In this document: one piece after another, positions 31,120 to 44,680 of the stretch
How the letters are laid out: every line of letters starts with the position of its first letter
Numbering within the stretch: the first letter of the stretch is position 1
Assembly (NCBI RefSeq): GCF_051020955.1
Contig: NW_027476252.1
Coordinates: forward strand, 248,001-312,000
Reading direction: 5' to 3'
Origin: Megalopta genalis
Lineage: Eukaryota; Arthropoda; Insecta; Hymenoptera; Halictidae
DNA: 64,000 nt
Made by a program: the position numbers and the translations under genes
Notes under the pieces: generated by a model
Told to the model about the DNA's origin: nothing
The model's input: only the letters and a program-made list of their open reading frames with translations
Databases searched by the model: none

Positions 31120-32719
31120 GACTAAACAAACGAGTTAGCTTCATATCCAAGCGAAACACGTGATTTAGCTTCCAATCAATGCGATGTAGAATGTTTAGCT
31201 TCAAATCCGTGCTACACAAATGATTTTGCTTCAGATTCTTGCGATATAAGTGATGTAGCTTCAACTGCAGACTAAACAAACGAGTTAGCTTCATATCCAA
31301 GCGAAACACATGATTTAGTTTCAAATCAATCCGATATAGAAGGTTTAGCTTCAAATCCATGCGAAGCAAATGATTTAGCTTCAAATACTTGATATATAAG
31401 TGATATAGCTTCAAATGCAGACGAACCAAACGAGTTAGCTTCATATCCAAGCGAAACACATGATTTTGCTTCAAATCAATGCGATGTAGAATGTTTAGCT
31501 TCAAATCCATGCTACACAAATGATTTTGCTTCAGATTCTTGCGATATAAGTGATGTAGCTTCAACTGCAGACTAAACAAACAAGTTAGCTTCATATCCAA
31601 GCGAAACACATGATATAGCTTCAAATCAATGCGATGTAGAAGGTTTAGCTTCAAATCCATGCGAAACACACGATTTAGCTCCAAATCAATGCGATGTAGA
31701 AGGTTTAGCTACAAATCCATGCGAAACAAATGATTTAGCATCAGATACTTGAGATATAACTGATATTGCTTCAAATGCAGACGAATCAAACGAGTTACTT
31801 TCAAAATCCATGCGGTACACATCATTTAGCTTCAATTCGATGCGAAGTATAAGGCTTAGCTTCAAATCTATGCGAAACACATGATTAAGATTCAAATCAA
31901 TGCTACGTAGAAGGTTTAGCTTCAAATCCATGCGAAACTAATGATTTAGCTTCAGATGCTTGCGATACAAGTGATATAGCTTCAAATGCAGGGGAATCAA
32001 ACGAGTCAGCTTCAAATTCATGCAAAACACACGATTAAGCTTCAAATCAATGCTGCGTAGAAGGTTTAGCTTCAAATCCATGCTACACAAATGATTCAGC
32101 TTCAGATACTTGCGATATAAGTGATATAGCTTCAAATGCAGACTTAACAAACGAGTTAGCTTCACGTCCGAGCGAAACACATGATTTAGCTTCAAATCAA
32201 TGCGATGTAGAATGTTTAGCTTCAAATCCATGCGACACAAAAGATTTTGCTTCAGATTCTTGCGATATAAGTGATGTAGCTTCAAATGCAGTCTAAGCAA
32301 ACGAGTTAGCTTCATGTCCGAGCGAAACACATGATTTAGCTTCAAATCAATGCGATGTAGAAGGTTTAGCTTCAAATCCATGCGAAACAAATGATTCAGC
32401 ATCAGATACTTGCGATATAAGTGTTATAGCTTCAAATGCAGACTAAACAAACGAGTTAACTTCATATCCAAGCGAAACACATGATTTAGCTTCAAATCAA
32501 TGCGATGTAGAATGTTTAGCTTCAAATCCATGCGACACAAAAGATTTTGCTTCAGATTCTTGCGATATAAGTGATGTAGCTTCAAATGCTGACTAAACAA
32601 ACAAGTTAGCATCAAATCCATGCAAAACACATGATTTAGCTTCAAATCAATTCGATGTAGATGGTTTACCTTGAAATCCAAGCGAAACACATGATTTAGC
32701 TTCAAATCAATCCGATGTA
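31120..32719 (+). repeat. 1.6-kb duplication, copy 2 (partner 28451-30050)
   Basis: This is the right-hand partner of the 2669-bp-offset pair. The left edge lies inside an E monomer that reads TTCAAATGCG here and TTCAACTGCA in the partner, so the breakpoint falls inside a monomer core shared by both sites. The 1.07 kb between the copies (30051-31119) is ordinary satellite of the same zone, so this is an interspersed rather than directly adjacent duplication. Confidence 0.85.
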
Positions 32720-32974
32720 GAAGGTTTAGCTTCATGCGAAACTCGTGATTTAGCTTCAAATACTTGCGATATAAGTGATACAGCTTCAAATGCAGACCAA
32801 CCAAACGAGATAGATTCAAATCCAAGCCGAACATATTATTTAGCTTCAAATCAATGCGATGTAGAATGTTTACCTTCAAATCCAAGCGAAGCACATGATT
32901 TTGCAGCAAATCAATGCGATGTAGAATGTTTAGCTTCAAATCCATGCGACACAAATGATTTTGCTTCAGATTCT

Positions 32975-35900
32975 TGCGATATAAGTGATGTAGCTTCAAA
33001 TGCAGACTAAACAAACGAGTTAGCTTCAAATACAAGTGAAACACATGATTTAGCTTCAAATCAATGCGATGTAGAAGGTTTAGCTTCAAATGCACGCGAA
33101 AATCATGATTTAGCTTCAAATGAGTGCGATGTAGAAGATTTACATCAAATCCAACCGAAACGAATGATTTAGCTTTAAAAACTTGGGATATAAGTGATAT
33201 AGCTTCAAATGCAGTTGAAACAAACGAGTTAGCTTCAAATCCATGCAAAACACATGATTAAGATTCAAATCAATGCTACGTAGAAGGTTTAGCTTCAAAT
33301 CCATGCGACACAAATGATTTAGCTTCAGATACTTGCGATATGAGTGATATAGCTTCAAATGCAGATTAAAGAAACGAGCTTGCTTCATATCCAAGCGAAA
33401 CACATGATTTTGCTTCAAATCAATGCGATGTAGAAGGTTTAACTTCAAATCCATGCGAAACAAATGATTCAGCATCACATACTTGCGGTATAAGTGATAT
33501 AGCTTCAAATGCAGACTAAACAAACGAGTTAGCTTCATATCCAAGCGAAACACATGATTTAGCTTCAAATCAATGCGATGTAGAATGTTTAGCTTCAAAT
33601 CCATGCGACACAAAAGATTATGCTCCAGATTCTTGCGATATAAGTGATGAGGCTTCAAATGCAAACTAAACAAACGAGTTAGCTTCATATCCAAGCAAAA
33701 CACATGATTTAGCTTCAAATCAATGCGATGTAGAATGTTTAGCTTCAAATCCATGCGACACAAAAGATTTTGCTTCTGATTCTTGCGATATAAGTGATGT
33801 AGCTTCAAATGCAGAATAAACAAACGAGTTTGCTTCATATCTAAGCGAAACACATGATTTAGCTTCAAATCGATCCGATGTAGAAGGTTTAGCTTCAAAT
33901 CCATGCGAAGCAAATGATTTAGCATCAAACACATGGGATAAGAGTGACATACCTTCAAGTGCAGACGAAACAAACGTGATAGCTTCAAATCTATGCGAAA
34001 CAAATGATTTAGCTTCAAGTCAATGCGAAGTAGAAGGCTTAGCTTCAAATCCATGCGAAGCAAATGATTTAGCATCAAACACTTGGGATATGAGTGATAT
34101 AGCTTCAAATGCAGACGAAACAAACAAGTTAGCATCAAATCTATGCCAAACAAATGATTTAGCTTCAAGTCAATGCGAAGTAGAAGGCTTAGCTTCAAAT
34201 TCATGCGGAACAAATGATTTAGCTTCAAATACTTGCGATATAAGAGATATAGCATCAAATGCAGACGAACCAAACGAGTTAGCTTCATGTCCGAGCGAAA
34301 CACACGATTTAGCTTCAAATCCATACGAAACAAATGATTCAGCATCAGATACTTGCGATATAAGTGATATAGCTTCAAATGCGACTAAACAAACGAGTTA
34401 GCTACATATCCAAGCGAAACACGTGATTTAGCTTCAAATCAATGCGATGTAGAATGTTTAGCTTATATCCATGCGACACATAAGATTTTGCTTCAGATTC
34501 TTGCGATATAAGTGATGTAGCTTCAAATGCAGACTAAACAAACGAGTTAGCTTCATATCTAAGCGAAACACACGATTTAGCTTCAAATCAATGCGATGTA
34601 GAATGTTTAGCTTCAAACCCATGCGACACAAAAGATTTTGCTTCTGATTCTGTCGATATAAGTGATGTAGCTTCAAATGCAGAATAAACAAACGACTTTG
34701 CTTCATATCTAAGCGAAACACATGATTTAGCTTCAAATCAATCCGATGTAGAAGGTTTAGCTTCAAATCCATGCGAAGCAAATGATTTAGCATCAAACAC
34801 ATGGGATAAGAGTGACATAGCTTCAAGTGCAGACGAAACAAACGTGTTAGCTTCAAATCTATGCGAAACAAATGATTTAGCTTCAAGTCAATGCGAAGTA
34901 GAAGGCTTAGCTTCAAATCCATGCGGAACAAATGATTTAGCTTCAAATACTTGCGATATAACTGATATAGCTTCAAATGCAGGGGAGACAAACGAGTTAG
35001 CATCAAATCCATGCAAAACACATGATTTAGCTTCAAATCAATTCGATGTAGATGGTTTACCTTGAAATCCAAGCGAAACACATGATTTAGCTTCAAATCA
35101 ATGCGATGTAGAAGGTTTAGCTTCAAATCCATGCGAAAAAAATGGTTCAGCATCATATACTTGCGATATAAGTGATATAGCTGCAAATGCGACTAAACAA
35201 ACGAGTTAGCTTCATATCCAAGCAAAACACATGATTTAGCTTCAAATCAATGCGATGTAGAATGTTTAGCTTCAAATCCATGCGACACAAATGATTTAGC
35301 TTCAGATACTTGCGATATAAGTGATGTAGCTTCAAATGCAGACTAAACAAACGAGTTAGCTTCAAATACAAGTGAAACACATGATTTAGCTTCAAATCAA
35401 TGCGATGTAGAAGGTTTAGCTTCAAATTCACGCGAAAATCATGATTTAGCTTCAAATCAGTGCGATGTAGAAGATTTAGCATCAAATCCAACCGAAACGA
35501 ATGATTTAGCTTTAAAAACTTGGGATATAAGTGATATAGCTTCAAATGCAGTTGAAACAAACGAGTTAGCTTCAAATCCATGCAAAACACATGATTAAGA
35601 TTCAAATCAATGCTACGTAGAAGGTTTAGTTTCAAATCCATGCGACACAAATGATTTAGCTTCAGATACTTGCGATATGAGTGATATAGCTTCAAATGCA
35701 GATTAATGAAACGAGCTTGCTTCATATCCAAGCGAAACACATGATTTTGCTTCAAATCAATGCGATGTAGAAGGTTTAACTTCAAATCCATGCGAAACAA
35801 ATGATTCAGCATCACATACTTGCGGTATAAGTGATATAGCTTCAAATGCAGACTAAACAAACGAGTTAGCTTCATATCCAAGCGAAACACATGATTTAGC

Positions 35901-36032
35901 TTCAAATCAATGCGATGTAGAATGTTTAGCTTCAAATCCATGCGACACAAAAGATTATGCTCCAGATTCTTGCGATATAAGTTATGAGGCTTCAAATGCA
36001 AACTAAACAAACGAGTTAGCTTCATATCCAAG
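32975..36032 (+). repeat. Duplicated 0.7-kb block (32975-33694 and 35311-36032)
   Basis: The rare monomers AACCGAAACGAATGATTTAG and GCTTTAAAAACTTGGG occur at 33153-33188 and 35490-35526. The offset is 2336 on the left and 2337 after a one-base loss near 33143. The copies match through CTCCAGATTCTTGCG at 33622/35960 and split at about 33694/36032. A second pair in the same neighbourhood (34240-34620 against 36696-37075, offset 2456) contains AGCTTATATCCATGCG; part of it recurs at about 31018-31140. Confidence 0.75.
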
Positions 36033-38699
36033 CGAAACACATGATTTAGCTTCAAATCAATCCGATGTAGAAGGTTTAGCTTCAAATCCATGCGAAACTC
36101 TTGATTTAGCTTCAAATCAATGCAATGTAGAAGGTTTAGCTTCAAATCCATGCGAAAAAAAATGGTTCAGCATCATATACTTGCGATATAAGTGATATAG
36201 CTGCAAATGCGACTAAACAAACGAGTTAGCTTCATATCCAAGCAAAACACATGATTTAGCTTCAAATCAATGCGATGTAGAATGTTTAGCTTCAAATCCA
36301 TGCGACACAAAAGATTTTGCTTCTGATTCTTGCGATATAAGTGATGTAGCTTCAAATGCAGACGAAACAAACAAGTTAGCATCAAATCTATGCCAAACAA
36401 ATGATTTAGCTTCAAGTCAATGCGAAGTAGAAGGCTTAGCTTCAAATCCATGAGGAACAAATGATTTAGCTTCAAATACTTGCGATATAAGAGATATAGT
36501 TACAAATGCAGGCGAAACGTCGAGATAGCTTCAAATCTATGCGAATCACATGATTTAGCTTCAAATCACTGCGATGTAGAAGGTTTAGCTTCGAAGTCGG
36601 GCGAAACTCGTGATTTAGCTTCAAATCAATGCGATGTAGAAGGTTTAGCTTCAAATCCATGCGAAACAAGTGATTTAGCTTCAAATACTTGCGATATAAG
36701 TGATATAGCATCAAATGCAGACGAACCAAACGAGTTAGCTTCATGTCCGAGCGAAACACACGATTTAGCTTCAAATCCATACGAAACAAATGATTCAGCA
36801 TCAGATACTTGCGATATAAGTGATATAGCTTCAAATGCGACTAAACAAACGAGTTAGCTACATATCCAAGCGAAACACGTGATTTAGCTTCAAATCAATG
36901 CGATGTAGAATGTTTAGCTTATATCCATGCGACACAAAAGATTTTGCTTCAGATTCTTGCGATATAAGTGATGTAGCTTCAAATGCAGACTAAACAAACG
37001 AGTTAGCTTCATATCTAAGCGAAACACACGATTTAGCTTCAAATCAATCCGATGTGGAAGGTTTAGCTTCAAGTCCATGCGACATAAATGATTTAGCTTC
37101 ACATACTTGCTATATAAGTGATTAGATTCAAATGCAGACTAAACAAACGAGTTAGCTTCATATCCAAGCGAAACACATGATTTAGCTTCAAATCAATGCG
37201 ATGTAGAAGGTTTAGCTTCAAATCCAAGCGAATCACATGAGATAGCTTCAAATCAATGCGATGTAGAAGGCTTAGCTTCAAATCCATGAGAAAGAAATGA
37301 TTTAGCATCAGATACATGCGATATAACTGATATAGCTTCAAATGCAGAGGAAACAAGCGAGTTAGCATCAAATCCATGCAAAACACATGACTTAGCTTCA
37401 AATCATAGCGATGTAGAAGGTATAGCTTCAAATCCAAGCGAAACACATGATTTAGCTTCAACTCAATGCGATGTAGGAGGTTTAGCATCAACTCCATGCG
37501 AAACAAATGATTTAGCTTCAAACACTTGTGATATAAGTGATATAGCTGCAAATGCAGACGAATCAAACGGGGTAGCGTCAAAATCCATGCGATACATATC
37601 ATTTAGCTTCAAATCGATACGATGTAGAAGGTTTAGCTTCAAATCCATGCGAAACAAATGATTTAGCTTCAAACACTTGCGATATAAGCCAAATAGCTTC
37701 AAATGCAGGGGAAACAAACGAGTTAGCATCAAATCCATGCAAAACACATGATTTAGCTTCAAATCAAAGCGATGTAGAAGGTATAGCTTCAAATCCAAGC
37801 GAAACACATGATTTAGCTTCAAATCAATGCGATGTAGAAGGTTTAGCTTCAAATCCATACGAAACAAATGATTTAGCTTCAAGCACTTGTGATATAAGTG
37901 ATATAGCTGCAAATGCAGACGAATCAAAATGGGTAGCTTCAAAATCCATGCGATACATATCATTTAGCTTCAAATCGATACGATGTAGAAGGTTTAGCTT
38001 CAAATCCATTCGAAACAAATGATTTAGCTTCAAACACTTGCGATATAAGTGATATAGCATCAAATGCAGGCGAAACGAACATGTTAGCTTCAAATCCATG
38101 CGAAACACATGATTTAGCTGGAAATCAATGCGATGTAGAAGGCTTAGCTTCAAATCCATGAGAAAGAAATGATTTAGCATCAGATACATGCGATATAACT
38201 GATATAGCTTCAAATGCAGAGGAAACAATCGAGTTAGCATCAAATCCATGCAAAACACATGATTTAGCTTCGAATCAATGCGATGTAGAAGGTTTAGCTT
38301 CAAATCCAAGCGAAACAAATGATTTAGTTGCAAATCAAGGCGATGTAGAAGGTTTAGCTTCAAATCCATGCTAAACAAATCATTTAGCATCAGATACTTG
38401 CGATATAACTGATATAGCTTCAAATGCAGGGGAAACACCGAGTTAGCATGAAATCCATGCAAAACACATGATTTAGCTTCAAATCAATGCGATGTAGAAG
38501 GTTTAGCTTCAAATCCAAGCCAAAACACATGAATTAGCATCAGATACTTGCGATATAACTGAAATAGCTTCAAATGCAAGGGAAACAAACGAGTTAGCAT
38601 CAAATCCATGTAGAACACATGATTTAGCTTCAAATCAAAGCGATGTAGAAGGTATAGCTTCAAATCCAAGCGAAACACATGATTTAGCTTCAAATCAAT

Positions 38700-39640
38700 G
38701 CGATGTAGAAGATTTAGCTTCAAATCCATGCGGAACAAACGATTTAGCTTCAAACACTTGTGATATAAGTGATCTAGCTGCATATGCAGACGAATCAAGC
38801 GGGATAGCTTCAAAATCCATGCGATACATATCATTTAGCTTCAAATCGATACGATGTAGAAGGTTTAGCTTCAAATCCATGCGAAACAAATGATTTAGCT
38901 TCAAACACTTGCGATATAAGTGATATAGCAACAAATGCAGGCGAAACGAACGAGTTAGCTTCAAATCCATGCGAAACACATGATTTAGCTGCAAATCATG
39001 GCGATGTAGAAGGTTTAGCTTCAAATCCAAGCTAAGCAAATCATTTAGCATCTGATACTTGCGATATAACTGATATAGCTTCAAATGCAGGGGAAACACC
39101 GAGTTAGCATGAAATCCATGCAAAACACACGATTTAGCTTTAAATCAATGCGATGTAGAAGGTTTAGCTTCAAATCAATGCGATGTAGAAGATTTAGCTT
39201 CAAATCCATGCGGAACAAACGATTTAGCTTCAAACATTTGTGATATACGTGATATAGCTGCATATGCAGACGAATCAAACGGGATAGCTTCAAAATCCAT
39301 GCGATACATATCATTTAGCTTCAAATCGATACGATGTGGAAGGTTTAGCTTCAAATCGATACGATGTAGAAGGTTTAGCTTCAAATCCATGCGAAACAAA
39401 TGATTTAGCTTCAAACACTTGCGATATAAGTGATATAGCAACAAATGCAGGCGAAACGAACGAGTTAGCTTCAAATCCATGCGAAACACATGATTTAGCT
39501 GCAAATCATGGCGATGTAGAAGGTTTAGCTTCAAATCCAAGCTAAGCAAATCATTTAGCATCAGATACTTGCGATATAACTGATATAGCTTCAAATGCAG
39601 GGGAAACACCGAGTTAGCATGAAATCCATGCAAAACACAC
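38700..39640 (+). repeat. Adjacent tandem duplication of a 480-bp block
   Basis: The stretch from 38700 (GATGTAGAAGATTTAGC) is repeated at 39180 with offset 480, exactly 16 monomers. Within the second copy one extra 30-bp monomer is inserted near 39345-39375 (GGAAGGTTTAGCTTCAAATC doubled), so downstream landmarks such as GGGAAACACCGAG have offset 510 (39091 and 39601). The two copies are directly adjacent, which fits one unequal exchange followed by a single-monomer gain. Confidence 0.85.
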
Positions 39641-40470
39641 GATTTAGCTTCAAATCAATGCGATGTAGAAGGTTTAGCTTCGAATCCATGCGAAACAAAT
39701 GATTTAGCATCAGATACTTGCGATATAACTGATATAGCTTCAAATGCAGACGAATCAAACGAGTTAGCATCAAAATCCATGCGATACACATCATTTAGCT
39801 CTAAATCCATGCGAAATTGAAGGCTTAGCTTCAAATCCATGCGAAACACATGATTTAGCTGCAAATCAATGCTATGTAGAAGGCTTAGTTTCAAATCCAT
39901 GCAAAACAAATGATTTAGCATCAGATACTTGCGATATAACTGATATTGCTTCAAATGCAGACGAATCAAACGAGTTAGTTTCAAAATCCATGCGGTACAC
40001 ATCATTTAGCTTTAAATCCATGCGAAGTAGAAGGCTTAGCTTCAAATCCATACGAAACAAATGTTTTAGCATCAGATACTTGCGATATAACTGATATAGC
40101 TTCAAATGCAGGGGAAACAAACGAGTTAGCATCAAATCCATGCAAAACACATGATTTAGCTTCAAATCAATGCGATGTAGAAGGATTAGCTTCAAATCCA
40201 AGCGAAACACATGATTTAGCATCAGATACTTGCGATATAGCTGATATAGCTTCAAATGCATGGGAAGCAAACGAGTTAGCATCAAATCTATGCAAAACAC
40301 ATGATTTAGCTGCAAATCAATGCGATGTAGAAGGTTTAGCTTCAAATCCAAGCGAATCACATGAGATAGCTTCAAATCAATGCGATGTAGAAGGTTTAGC
40401 TTCAAATCCATGCGAAACAAATGATTTAGCATCAAACACTTGGGATATAAGTGATATAGCTTCAAATGCA

Positions 40471-42796
40471 GTCGAATCAAACGAGTTAGCATCAAATCCA
40501 TGCAAAACACATGACTTAGCTTCAAATCAAAACGATGTAAAAGGTATAGCTTTAAATCCAAGCGAAACACATGATTTAGCTTCAAATCAATGCGATGTAG
40601 AAGGTTTAGCTTCAAATCCATGCGAAACAAATTATTTAGCTACAAACACTTGTGATATAAGTGATATAGCTTCAAATGCAGACGAAACAAACGTTGTAGC
40701 TACAACTCCATACGAAACATATTATATAGCTTCATATCAATGCGATGTAGAAGGTTTAGCTTCAAATCAAAGCGATGTGGAAGGTTTTGCTTCAAACCAA
40801 TGCGATGTGGAGGGTTTAGCTTCAAATCCGTGCGACACAAATTACTTGCATCAGATACTTGCGAAATAAGTGATATAGCTTCAAATGCAGGAGAAACAAA
40901 CGAGTTAGCTTCAAATCCAAGCAAAACACATGAATCAGCTTCAGATACTTGCGATATAAGTGATATAGCCTCAAATGCAGACGAAACAAACGTCGTAGCT
41001 TCAACTCCATACGAAACATATTATTTAGCTTCAAATCAATGCGATGTAGAAGGTTTAGCTTCAAATCCATGCGAAACAAATGATTTAGCTTCAAACACTT
41101 GCGATATAAGTGATATAGCATCAAATGCAGGCGAAACGAACAAGTTAGCTTCAAATCCATTCGAAACACATGATTTAGCTGGAAATCAATGCGATGTAGA
41201 AGGCTTAGCTTCAAATCCATGCGAAAGAAATGATTTAGCATCAGATACATGCGATATAACTGATATAGCTTCAAATGCAGAGGAAACAAACGAGTTAGCA
41301 TCAAATCCATGCAAAACACATGATTTAGCTTCGAATCAATGCGATGTAGAAGGTTTAGCTTCAAATCCAAGCAAAACACATGATTTAGCTTCAAATCAAT
41401 GCGATGTAGAAGGTTTAGCTTCAAATCCATGCGAAACAAATGGTTTAGCATCAAACACTTGGGATATAAGTGATATAGCTTCAAATGCAGACGAATCAAA
41501 CGAGTTAGCTTCAAAATCCATGCGATGCACATGATTTAGCTTCAAATCAATGCGAAGTAGAAGGCTTAGGTTCAAATCCATGCGAAACAAATGATTTAGG
41601 TTCAGATACTTGCGATATAAGTGATATATCTTCAAATGCAGGTGAAACAAACGGAGTAGCTTCAAATCCATGCGAAACACATGATTTAGCTTCAAATCAA
41701 TGCGATGTAGAAGGTTTAGCTTCAAATCCATGCGAAACAAATTATTTAGCTACAAACACTTGTGATATAAGTGATATAGCTTCAAATGCAGACGAAACAA
41801 ACGTTGTAGCTACAACTCCATACGAAACATATTATATAGCTTCATATCAATGCGATGTAGAAGGTTTAGCTTCAAATCAAAGCGATGTGGAAGGTTTTGC
41901 TTCAAACCAATGCGATGTGGAGGGTTTAGCTTCAAATCCGTGCGACACAAATTACTTGCATCAGATACTTGCGAAATAAGTGATATAGCTTCAAATGCAG
42001 GAGAAACAAACGAGTTAGCTTCAAATCCAAGCAAAACACATGAATCAGCTTCAGATACTTGCGATATAAGTGATATAGCCTCAAATGCAGACGAAACAAA
42101 CGTCGTAGCTTCAACTCCATACGAAACATATTATTTAGCTTCAAATCAATGCGATGTAGAAGGTTTAGCTTCAAATCCATGCGAAACAAATGATTTAGCT
42201 TCAAACACTTGCGATATAAGTGATATAGCATCAAATGCAGGCGAAACGAACAAGTTAGCTTCAAATCCATTCGAAACACATGATTTAGCTGGAAATCAAT
42301 GCGATGTAGAAGGCTTAGCTTCAAATCCATGCGAAAGAAATGATTTAGCATCAGATACATGCGATATAACTGATATAGCTTCAAATGCAGTCGAATCAAA
42401 CGAGTTAGCATCAAATCCATGCAAAACACATGACTTAGCTTCAAATCAAAACGATGTAAAAGGTATAGCTTTAAATCCAAGCGAAACACATGATTTAGCT
42501 TCAAATCAATGCGATGTAGAAGGTTTAGCTTCAAATCCATGCGAAACAAATTATTTAGCTACAAACACTTGTGATATAAGTGATATAGCTTCAAATGCAG
42601 ACGAAACAAACGTTGTAGCTACAACTCCATACGAAACATATTATATAGCTTCATATCAATGCGATGTAGAAGGTTTAGCTTCAAATCAAAGCGATGTGGA
42701 AGGTTTTGCTTCAAACCAATGCGATGTGGAGGGTTTAGCTTCAAATCCGTGCGACACAAATTACTTGCATCAGATACTTGCGAAATAAGTGATATA
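40471..42796 (+). repeat. Nested triplicated block (offsets 1110 and 1919)
   Basis: Bases 40562-41280 recur at 41672-42390 (offset 1110, 37 monomers), and 40471-40876 recur at 42390-42795 (offset 1919). The second copy ends at exactly the base where the third begins. Landmarks are the AAACGATGTAAAAGG monomer (40530/42449) and AAATTACTTGCATCAG (40838/41948/42758). The abutting ends at 42390 suggest that one exchange product was itself the substrate of the next. Confidence 0.85.
42132..42281 (+). repeat. Exemplar 150-bp higher-order unit (monomers B-C-D-E-A)
   Basis: This is a clean five-monomer unit with no indels. B is 42132-42161, C 42162-42191, D 42192-42221, E 42222-42251 and A 42252-42281, and the next B begins at 42282. 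Each monomer is exactly 30 bp with TTAGC at bases 4-8. The last base of the previous tail and the lead of the next (GAT, GGT, GAG) are type-specific too, so type can be read from either end. Units elsewhere often gain a B-C pair or lose single monomers, so 150 bp is the typical period and not an invariant one. Confidence 0.92.
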
Positions 42797-43129
42797 TCTT
42801 CAAATGCAGGTGAAACAAACGGAGTAGCTTCAAATCCATGCGAAACACATGATTTAGCTTCAAATCAATGCGATGTAGAAGGTTTAGCTACAAATCCATG
42901 CGAAACAAATGATTTAGCAGCAAACACTTGAGATATAAGTGATATAGCTTTAAATGCAGACGAATAAAACTAGTTAGCTTCAAAATCCATGCGATACACA
43001 TCATTTAACTTTAAATCCATGCGAAGTAGAAGTCTTAGCTTCAAATCCATGCGAAACACATGATTTAGCTGCAAATCAAGGCGATGTAGAAGGTTTAGCT
43101 TCAAACCAATGCGAAGTGGAAGGTTTAGC

Positions 43130-44680
43130 TTCAAACCAATGCGATGTGGAGGGTTTAGCTTCAAATCCGTGCGACACAAATTGCTTCCATCAGATACTTG
43201 AGTACAACTGATATTGCTTCAAATGCAGACGAATCAAACGAGTTAGTTTCAATATCCATGCGGTACACATCATTTAGCTGCAAATAAATGCGATGTAGAA
43301 GGCTTAGCTTCAAATCAATGCCAAACAAATGGTTTATATTCAAATACTTGTGATATTCATGATTTAGCTTCAACTGCATGCGGAACAAACGACTTAGCTT
43401 CAAATCCATGCGAAACACATGATTCAGCTGCAAATCAATGCGATGTAGAAGGTTTAGCTTCAAATCCATGCTAAACAAATCATTTAGCATCAGATACTTG
43501 CGATATAACTGAGAAGCTTCAAATGCTGGGGAAACACCGAGTTAGCATGAAATCCAAGCAAAACACATGATTTAGCTTCAAATCAATGCGATGTAGAAGG
43601 TTTAGCTTCAAATCCATGCGAAACAAATGATTTAGCATCAGATACTTGAGATATAACTGATATTGTTTCAAATGCAGACGAATCAATCGAGTTAGTTTCA
43701 ATATCCATGCGGTACACATCATTTAGCTTTAAATCCATGCGAAGTAGAAGGCTTAGCTTCAAATCCATACGCAACAAATGTTTTAGCATCAGATACTTGC
43801 GATATAACTGATATAGCTTCAAATGCAGGGGAAACAAACGAGTTAGCATCAAATCCATGCAAAACAAATGATTTAGCTTCAAATCAATGCGATGTGGAAG
43901 GTTTAGCTTCAAACCAATGCGATGTGGAGGGTTTAGCTTCAAATCCGTGCGACACAAATTGCTTCCATCAGATACTTGAGTACAACTGATATTGCTTCAA
44001 ATGCAGACGAATCAAACGAGTTAGTTTCAATATCCATGCGGTACACATCATTTAGCTGCAAATAAATGCGATGTAGAAGGCTTAGCTTCAAATCAATGCC
44101 AAACAAATGGTTTATATTCAAATACTTGTGATATTCATGATTTAGCTTCAACTGCATGCGGAACAAACGACTTAGCTTCAAATCCATGCGAAACACATGA
44201 TTCAGCTGCAAATCAATGCGATGTAGAAGGTTTAGCTTCAAATCCATGCTAAACAAATCATTTAGCATCAGATACTTGCGATATAACTGAGAAGCTTCAA
44301 ATGCAGGGGAAACACCGAGTTAGCATGAAATCCATGCAAAACACATGATTTAGCTTCAAATCAATGCGATGTAGAAGGTTTAGCTTCAAATCCATGCGAA
44401 ACAAATGATTTAGCATCAGATACTTGAGATATAACTGATATTGCTTCAAATGCAGACGAATCAATCGAGTTAGTTTCAATATCCATGCGGTACACATCAT
44501 TTAGCTTTAAATCCATGCGAAGTAGAAGGCTTAGCTTCAAATCCATACGAAACAAATGTTTTAGCATCAGATACTTGCGATATAACTGATATAGCTTCAA
44601 ATGCAGGGGAAACAAACGTGTTAGCATCAAATCCATGCAAAACAAATGATTTAGCTTCAAATCAATGCGATGTAGAAGGT
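43130..44680 (+). repeat. Tandem duplication of a 778-bp block
   Basis: The landmark TTGCTTCCATCAGATACTTG is at 43181 and 43959, offset 778 (26 monomers minus 2). The match runs from about 43130/43908 to about 43900/44678, so the copies are adjacent. Only scattered substitutions separate them, for example GCTGGGGAAAC against GCAGGGGAAAC at 43524/44302. The irregular phase inside the unit (GAGTACAACTG, CTGAGAAGC) is kept in both copies, so those indels predate the duplication. Confidence 0.85.

Larger units (their letters stand above)
22891..37200 (+). repeat. Satellite zone III (mixed subfamily)
   Basis: The first kilobase (about 22890-23930) returns to zone I variants (GGGATATGAGTG, GCAGACTAAAC, GCGCTGTAG). 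After that a distinct set dominates: C monomers ending ACACAAAAGATTTTGC, B monomers ending GATGTAGAATG, and A monomers starting TTAGCTTCATATCC. Forward-frame stops are common (GATTAAGC, GACTAAAC). The minus strand shows the longest uninterrupted frame of the window here (33140-34378), which I treat as a repeat artefact. Several 0.4-1.6-kb duplications lie in this zone and have their own entries. Confidence 0.68.

Noticed and set aside
33140..34378. Minus-strand gene for a Leu/Lys/His-rich repeat protein (412 codons)
   Set aside because: The minus frame uses codons that are rarely one step from a stop, so it stays open by composition. It begins and ends inside ordinary monomers and is cut at every phase-changing indel.
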